A DNA stretch of 64,000 bases from Hexactinellida sp. DTS-2022. Its lineage: Eukaryota > Porifera > Hexactinellida. The stretch lies in contig JAPNXP010000016.1 of assembly GCA_028753945.1 (NCBI GenBank), positions 1,302,001-1,366,000 of the forward strand, read 5' to 3'. The notes under the pieces are model-generated. The model did no database searches. It had not been told where the DNA came from and saw only the letters and a program-made list of their open reading frames with translations. Position 1 is the stretch's first letter; every line of letters starts with the position of its first letter. Below are positions 36,801 to 45,800 of the stretch, one piece after another. The translations under genes and the position numbers were made by a program.

Positions 36801-39800
36801 TTACCGTTTGTATGAACGTATCTAACCAGTTTTTTCAGCTCCTAAATAATTACAAGTTATTTTTCCAAAGGATAATGGGGATTCCCTGGATTTTCATTGC
36901 TAAATACCTAGAAATGGACATTCTATAGTTCTCTTGAACTATTTGTGGTAATTATTTTCCCCAAGAATAATATTATTTGTACATACAATGCTTATCTATT
37001 ACGGAAATATAAGCAAAAATAATTTCTAAAAAATCTCTGGATATTCGATGAAAACCCTATATCCTTGGATAGTTTGTAAGTATGACAAGTTCATCGTAGC
37101 TCCCCCCCCCCCATTTCGAAAAACCTGGCGCCGCGATGCTTATCAGCCAGAATTCTTCCTAAGTGGCTAGTCCTAATTTGGGGGGTGTATTGTACTCACA
37201 TTGGATAAGTAGGATTTGATTGTAGCAACATTACCATACTAGTGACAGTAGTATAGTAGTAGTATACTATAATCCTATACTCACGTATTGATGGTTAATC
37301 AGACATTCCACTTACTTGTCAATGTATCCTCGTCAACGTCAAGAGAATAGCTGGGAAATTCGAATGTAGGACTATTATCATTTAAGTCATTTAATGATAT
37401 TTTTATTATGGCAGAATCTGAAAGTGAAGGACTTCCTTGGTCCCGAGCTTCAATAGTGAGTGTGATTTCACTGAAATCTTCACGATTGGGTGCAGAAGTA
37501 CCTAATTGAAGTCATTTTTAAGGGGAATGTATTAGGGTTTACTGCTTATAAATATTTTGGAAATAGATTACAATTTAAAATACATTAAGGAGCCAAATAT
37601 ACTATATTATAGTAAAGCGAACAACTTTGATCCGCCTAATTAATTAATTATGATATTTTCTAGTTAAAATGATTCTAATATTATCTAGGAAATTTAAGTT
37701 ATACCATGATGAATTTTGATGTGATAGCAATATTAAACTCACTTTCGATCGTGCCGGTATCCTCTCCAATAGTAAATAATGAAGAAATAGAAGGAACTAC
37801 TGGAAACGATGTAGTAATAAAATACTTCACAACGTTATTAGGAGAATCTCGATCATTGTCTTTTGCAATAAAAGTGAAGATACTAGCTACAACTGTGTTT
37901 TCATCAATAGATACCTCAACACTAGATATTAAGAATGATGGGGAATTGTCATTTACGTCATTAATAGTCACAGTGATTGTTACGATCTTACTTAGAGGAG
38001 GGACTCCACTATCAAAAGCTACGACAGAAAATCGATAAATAGAAAATATTTCTGCATCCAATTGAATCTTGATAGAAACTTCGCCAGAGCTAGAATCAAC
38101 TTGGAAATAGTCCTCACTATCTCCTGTCTTCACGTAAATAACAGGTCCAAATATACTTGTATCGTCATCAGTAGCCAATACAGTTCCTATATTCAAACTA
38201 TATGTAAACAAAGGTAAACACAAATACAAATATGTTTAGCAGCTATCAAGGGAAAAATCAGTATTTCAATAATACGTAGATATACGTACTATAATGTTAA
38301 TCTGCTAAGTGTATATATCTTTTATTAAATTTATCGTCATGCCATTACAATTGGTGTAGTGTTCAACAAATCTTAACCAATAGCAGGCGTGAATAAGTGG
38401 ATAATTGCCGTTTGTATAAAGCTGATCCCTGTTTGTTAAAAATATCAAACTCATTCAAGCGACTAACTCACCAATAATAGTCCCAGTTTCACTCTCGTCT
38501 GCAGTAAACGAATAACCAGATGGTATTGAAAAAATTGGAAAATTATCATTGATATCTTCAGTAGTTACGGTAACGACTACTGAATCTACAAAGTTTCCAT
38601 CAAATACAATTATAGTAAGTGCATACAACTTGTCAACAGTTGCCTCAAAGTCCAGAGCGCGTGTTGTTGAAATATGAGCAGAAGCAAAAGTATTCGTAGG
38701 AATTCCGATGTCAACAATCGAAAATGGTACAGTACCAGCTTCCTAAATACATAATTATATAATGATTAATATAATCGATCCAAAAGTCCAATACCTGATA
38801 TAAACAGATAGCTTAAAAGTAATTCAAATTGCAGAATAAAGCGAAATTGTAATTCTAGCTTTATTATTCGAATAAAAAAATTTTAGAAAAGAAGTTCAAG
38901 GAAACAATTTTGTAATTGGATTTAAAATTGTGGCAAAATTGTGTTTGGAAATACTGTAAAGTTAATTATAAAGTTAACCAGTGATTGTGGAAAGTAGTGC
39001 AAGTGCTTTTGTGTCCAAGCCCCTTCAAACGATATAGCTATCCATAAGACAATCGATTCGATTCACGTAGAACGAATCCAATAGCTTTTGAGTTTTTGAG
39101 TTTAAATTTAATTAAACTGACCAAATGTTAAAAAGGAGGAATATGACAGAATATTTAGCAAAATCTCATTTCATAATGACAGGTGAGTGACAAGAATATT
39201 TACTAATTTTAATGTCGTTTCGAAATAAGATATTTACAGAGAAGACAAGAAACACATTCAATAGCATGGAAAAATATAATGGCTGACAATCTGATTTACA
39301 ATTCATTTTTAATTTGAGTGTCATGAAGATTAATTAGTTTGTTTAGAGGAGATTAAATCTATCATCATTTCTTCGGGATATCCTATTCACCTAGGTATGT
39401 GTATATATTTAGCATTAATAAGTGATTATTAATTTTGAAACTAGTCAATAAATACGGTAAATAAGATTTATCAGTCCGGACATTAGTCTTATAAGGTGTA
39501 TCCATTTTAACGAACGAACATATTATATACAATAAGACCAGAGTATATAAAATGCCTCTAATAAAGTTACCATTATAGTAAAAGAAAGTGGTATACTCAA
39601 TCCACCATCCGTGTCAGTCGCAGATACAGTAAAAACTATAGTGCCAGATGGCAAACCTTCTTTGACAGAGTGTGGCCCAATTGGTGCTAGCACAGGAGAA
39701 TTATCGTTTACATCGTTAACGTTAATAGTAAGCACAAATGAACCAGTACGTCTCTCAGTAGCTAGTACAGCTTGATCTGTTGCAATAACCGTAAGCTTAT

Positions 39801-42800
39801 ATACAGATTGAATACTGAAATCCAACACAGCTACAACTGATAGCAACCCAGTGTCTGGGTCTAAAGAGAAAGCACTATCTCCTGTTTGGAGGCTATACTT
39901 CACCTATAATTAAATTTAATAAATTAGATACAAATAAGAAACCAAGGAAATCAATAGATAAACATTGTTTACAAATATAGCTGAAGTTAAATTAATTATA
40001 AAGGAATATTGAGTTAATTCTACTATTTTGAGGATCTTATTGGTACATTTAAAACTCGACCTAATAAAATTTGAATTAATTGTATGAATGTGTGAAACCA
40101 GATTAAATCCAGTTTAACTATAAAATATTCAATCAATAATGAGTCTGGACTGACAATACACGTAGTCATATTTAGGGCTGACAAACCCAGACATATTTTG
40201 CAATCCCTGGATTTCGGGATTGACTTTTTTAATCGGGATTAGAAAAAGCATACTATACTCGTGAAATTATTCGAAGAAAAAGTACTATATTGATATTAAA
40301 TACTATTAAGTCGTAAAACACAATCTTTGATTTTAATAATATACCTTATAACTAGCAATAATCTGAAAAAATATTGTGTTTACTTTTATAAGCTAAGTTT
40401 TTCAGATGTATTTCACACTATGGTGTACTATAAGTCTAAATACAAATACAAATTATGATATAGAAAACGTATCACAATAAATCTTCCTAAACATTCACAA
40501 TATTGTTGTATGTTTGTGGATTAAGTTATTTACATTGTAACTTGTAAGTCTTGCATAAACATGTTATTCGTTAGTATTAATCAAATCAGGGATGAGTTTT
40601 AGTTATCCTTAACAAATTCGCAACAAAGTATAATAGAATTAACGCGGAGAGATCAATGAGAAAATAGGTGTTCAAATACTTTTTGGCAGGGAGTGTATAT
40701 TTAATTAAATACCTGCTCATTGACTCCATCATCAATGTCAGTAACTGGATTCGCATTTATGATGTTGTAGAGAACAAACGGTATAACAGTAATCAATTCA
40801 TTAGAATCAATAGTTTGTTCGGAAACTGCGAAAGTAGGAGAGTTGTCGTTCTCATCAGTAACTTGTATATTCACAGTAGCAGTATCAGAACTAGGACTGC
40901 TGGCATCGTCTGTTGCAATTACTTCGAACGTGTAAGTAGCTTGTGTTTCACGATCTAGTGAACTAATCAATGAAATAAGTCCAGTAGAACTGTCAATAAA
41001 GAATTTCGATGAGTCAGTACTTCCATCTAGACTGTATGTTACTGTATGTGACTAAAGAAATACACATCATATATTCTACAGAAATACTAGTTATAAATTA
41101 TTATAAAACTGCTATAGATAATTAGTATATGTACTACATTTAGAAAGCGAAAATTCAATAAGTATTCAAATGCGCTGTGTAATTAGAATAAGATAATGTT
41201 CATGTTACCCATGTAAAGAGTGGAGAGGTAAACAATTAGCCAGTTCTCAAAATTAAGAAAACAAGAAAATAACATATAATGACACGTTCTAAGTAATGGA
41301 TTATAATATCTTATTTAGTATAGTACAAAGATAACGTAGTTTTTCTATCAAATACTGCCGAATATGAAGATGCCTTAAACTAACTTACCGGATCCAAGTC
41401 TACCGCAGTTACTAACAAGGCAGCAGAATTGATATCAGAAGCTTCTGAAAGATCAGCATCAAAAGTAGATTGAATGAACACAGGAAGAAATTCATTACTA
41501 TCTTCTATAATGAGAGTCAAAGTCGTGAGAACAGAAGCTTTCGGAGACTGATCTTCTTCTGCCTGTATGACTAGAGTATATTCACTATGAGTCTCATGAT
41601 CGAGTTTGGTAACTGCAACTGAAACCGCACCTATAAAGAGATAATTTGTGCTAAACATTTTAATTGACCAAGACCGAAGGGTTCGTATATATACATATAT
41701 GGTCATTCTATTTAGGATCGACAAATAAAAACAGATAAAACCTGGGTATATGATATCTTGCACAATTGCATTAATTTACCGTCCAGAGGGTCAGCATGTG
41801 TATAACTAATTCCAGGGTTGGATTTTGTCCAGTCCAAACCAGTTTTAGACAGACAGTGGACAAAACCGGTGTAATATTATATACCATGTTAGAATAATGC
41901 ATATAATGTTGCTATATGCATGTATTTGATGATAGATTAGACTATATTATACTTGGTAGCGACATTTTCTATACAAGTAAATGCATATATTTTAAATATT
42001 TAAGGTTTTGTCCAATTTTTAGATTTGGACAGGTCGGTTTAAACCTGGTTTTAACCACTTGGCCAAAACCTACCAACTCTGCTAATTTCAGGAACTTTAG
42101 TGGAGTCGATCCTGGGATGACTCGATAAAGTAAGGACAAAATTGGAGTACTGTATATGTTGATAGGAATATACTATTAACATTCTTGAAGTAAGAATTCT
42201 CCAAATTTGGTTATGTGTGATTATCGGAAACACTAGCGGACGTGGGAATTTTGGTACCACTATCATGGCTGACAGAGCCTCTCTTTCAATTTCCTCAATA
42301 TCCATAAATGTTCGCACTACATCAATGTACATGGGTACAAATTTTGGTGCTTTTATCAAAAAATGAAAAAATTTATTGTTACGATGCTGCACTATAACTT
42401 GAATATGTAAATGAACTCAGATTATGGAGGATCCTCATTTTATAGATGCCTATAGAAAGTGTAATACTTCACTAATCCGAACGAATTCACTAATTGGGAC
42501 AGAAATTTGAATAAAACACTCCTGTTCGGATTTGCGAGGGTTACTGTAATAATAATTTATTAGACATGAATTATAATTAGTGGAGCGTATGTGTGGTTGT
42601 CGAGTCAACCGTTGCGAAGGAACCGAGAACAAGAGCTCGCATCCTATAATTTCTATTGAAGGTTTCCCTCTAAAACAAAACTACATATTACATCCCTACC
42701 TGTAGATGCAATAGCAAAGCTATCTATTCCACCAATTGGATCATTGCCAAAAATAATAGAATAAGAGAATGTAGTCAAAATAGAAAGAACAGCATCGGTA

Positions 42801-45800
42801 TCTTCAGCTTGAATAGTAAAAATGGTTCCAACAAATGTTTCAGGTATAGATACATTTTGGTCCTCGAATCCCAATGAGAAAATAGGATCTTCATCATTAA
42901 TATTCACAACAGCAATAGTAACATTAACCTATAATAAGGAAATGTAAACAAAGGGATTCAGTTACATACGAAACAGGGGTGGATCTAGCCACTAAAATTT
43001 GGGGGGGGGGGGGGGGTGTGCAAATTTTAAATATTATCGGCCAAGTGTTCAACAAAATAGGACTACAATTCAAAATAGAATGAAATTTTCTAATAGTATA
43101 AATTTTTTTTGGGGGGGCAGACCCCCCCTAGATCCACCCCTGCTTTCGAAGCAAATCGAATAAGTTCATAAATGTTAACTTGGCACACTACTCTATATAT
43201 ATAGTATTATATATTGTCGGAGAGCAATCAAAAGCTAGTCAGTGATGGGGTCAAATACAAAAGTATTTGTATTTGGAGAATCTAAATACATTTTGAAGTA
43301 TGAGTTGAGGGGCGTATATATACATTTTGAGTTTAAATACTATAAACTACATTGTTGCTGTTTTCAAAAATAGGCAAACAACTGATTTAAAATTCAAAAT
43401 TAACCTAGAGGCTTTCAACGGGCATTATTGGTAAACAAGTACGGTATGTTGAATCCGAATTTTGCATTTACCAACGGATAATACGAATATTTATTGTTGT
43501 TGCTTAAAAATAAGTAAACGCATTAACATGGTCTACTTCTACTGTACTTAATTGAATAATCGAGACCGAATAGCGCTTGAGTGATCTGTCGCAAAGCGAC
43601 TGATACCGAAGCATTCGTATAAATAAAATACAGTAAGGTCCTCTATTTACCAATTAGTAATCACTACAGCTGGGTAATAACTAAATTAACAAATAACAGT
43701 ATTCTCGTACCTCAGAATATACTGGGCCCGAAGGGCCAGGTTCAGTGTTGGTAGCTCTTATAAGTATATTGTATGATTGTGTAGTTTCAAAATCAATAAT
43801 CCTCCTCACTCCCACACTATCATCTAATGTAGCGATGAGATTGCCATTGGGATCTAGGGTGAATCTGTCATCAGATCCGGAAATAATTGAAAATACTGAT
43901 GGTTGATTGTTTCCTATATCAGCGTCTGTGACAATTATCCTTCCACTAGATGGATTGACCTATAGGGAATAGTATGGAAACTTTGAAGTTAACTTATCAG
44001 CAATAATTATTTCTACCATGACGTAATACATTCAGTAAAAAAATTGTGAAAATGATGCTATATTTTTTGAGATCTCATTAAAACTGTCAAATAAAAAATA
44101 TGAAAATATAGTATACCTATATAGTATGTACAGTCAACTCAACTAATCGGATCACTTTGATCCGAGGGAAGTCTGACCCAATTAACCGAAAATTACAATT
44201 TTGAAGGTATATTTATTAATATAGTGATATACGAACACGAAATTTCCAAGAAAATTCCGGAAATTTTGAGTTTAAATTTCCCAACTTCGGAAAAACTTCC
44301 ATAATCGTTCAATAAATTAGGACAAAACCCTCAACAATCGAGTATTAATAATATAGTAGATATTATATCCAGTTTTATTCGTTCTAATTTAATTTATCTG
44401 TGATAATAATAGTTAGATCTAGATTAATATTTCTTTCTTCCATAAATACAAACTTTACAGTGCAACCTGTCTATAACTGCTACCTAAGGAACAGCTAAAT
44501 AGCCGTTATGCATTGGTGGCCGTTATAGACGGATCGTGTCTCTAGTCTATAAAAGTATTGGATAAACCACATAATACCTAGTACAGTGGAAGTCGCTTAA
44601 TCGGGAGACAAATAATCGTCAATTTCTGTTATTTTTTAAGCAAGTTATATCAAATAGTATAATTACATCGGCTAATTGGGAGAATCGGATTACGTTACAA
44701 AAAAATCCTCGTAGCCTGGGTGGCTAGGGATTTTCTTAACTTATAAACTCAATTGAATTTACTTAGGGTTTTATATTATAGATTATTAAACAAACCCCCT
44801 CTCAAATCTCATAGCCTCACCCGCTATCAGTTTCTCGCTACAGGCCTGGTCCCAAGGCGTACCTATTAAGCGGCTTCTGATATCCTTAGCTAATAAGGAT
44901 ACAAGGATACAACTACTATAACAAAATTAAAATTTCTATAAACTTAATCATCGTTCAGAATTATTTGGCTTTCAAGGGAACAAAAAATGGTGCGTGTTAG
45001 CCGCGTTGAGCAGGTGATCTCAATACACAATTTATGTGAATAAGACGGCACTGTATAAGTACGTATAGCTACGTATAGTTGTCCTATACGTATAGAGTTG
45101 GCCCGTTAGGAAAGGTTCGACTGTTTCAGAATTGAGCGTGTATTTTTAAAAGTTATCTAATCTCATACTACAGTCCAAACTCTATTTTCGAAATAGTTGA
45201 CATTTCTCCGATACCAAATACTGAAATACAATGTTACTATCATGGTGTTAAGATTAACCAAAGTTTACTGTAATAGCAATAAAGAATATTAATAGGGATT
45301 ACTGCTTAGTTAACAAACACTCTGGTAGTCCCAGGGATTTACTTGAAGTAATTTACTTAATTAATATAAAACATTTATCTGATAGATCAAATAACTACGT
45401 AATTGCTAATTGCCATGTAATTAATTAAGGCTGTTGTTGAGAATCTGAGTTATATTTCTAGTGCACTACAATCATATTTACATTACTTGCTTGATTTGGA
45501 CTGGAAAATGAGGTGAGTACACCAAAATTGTATAATTAACAAGATAACAGTTAAACTGTTAATTGGGATTTTATTATATACTTAAATAATTATACACTAA
45601 GTACTTATTAATGATAATAATGAATTATAATTACTAATTAAATTAACAAATCAGATCAGTAGCGAATTGTCTGTAACGAATTATCTGTAACGATTAGCCG
45701 TGTAACGAATTGTCGGAGTTCCCCTCGAATGTCTAAGAAATTCTGCTCTCTCGCTCAGTGTACAAATAGATTACAATTAGAGGTTGGTTGGCAAGTATTC

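Larger units (their letters stand above)
35569..37315. other. Gene B intron 10
   Basis: Almost filled by the hAT-like element at 35933-37138, itself holding a smaller MITE. Confidence 0.65.
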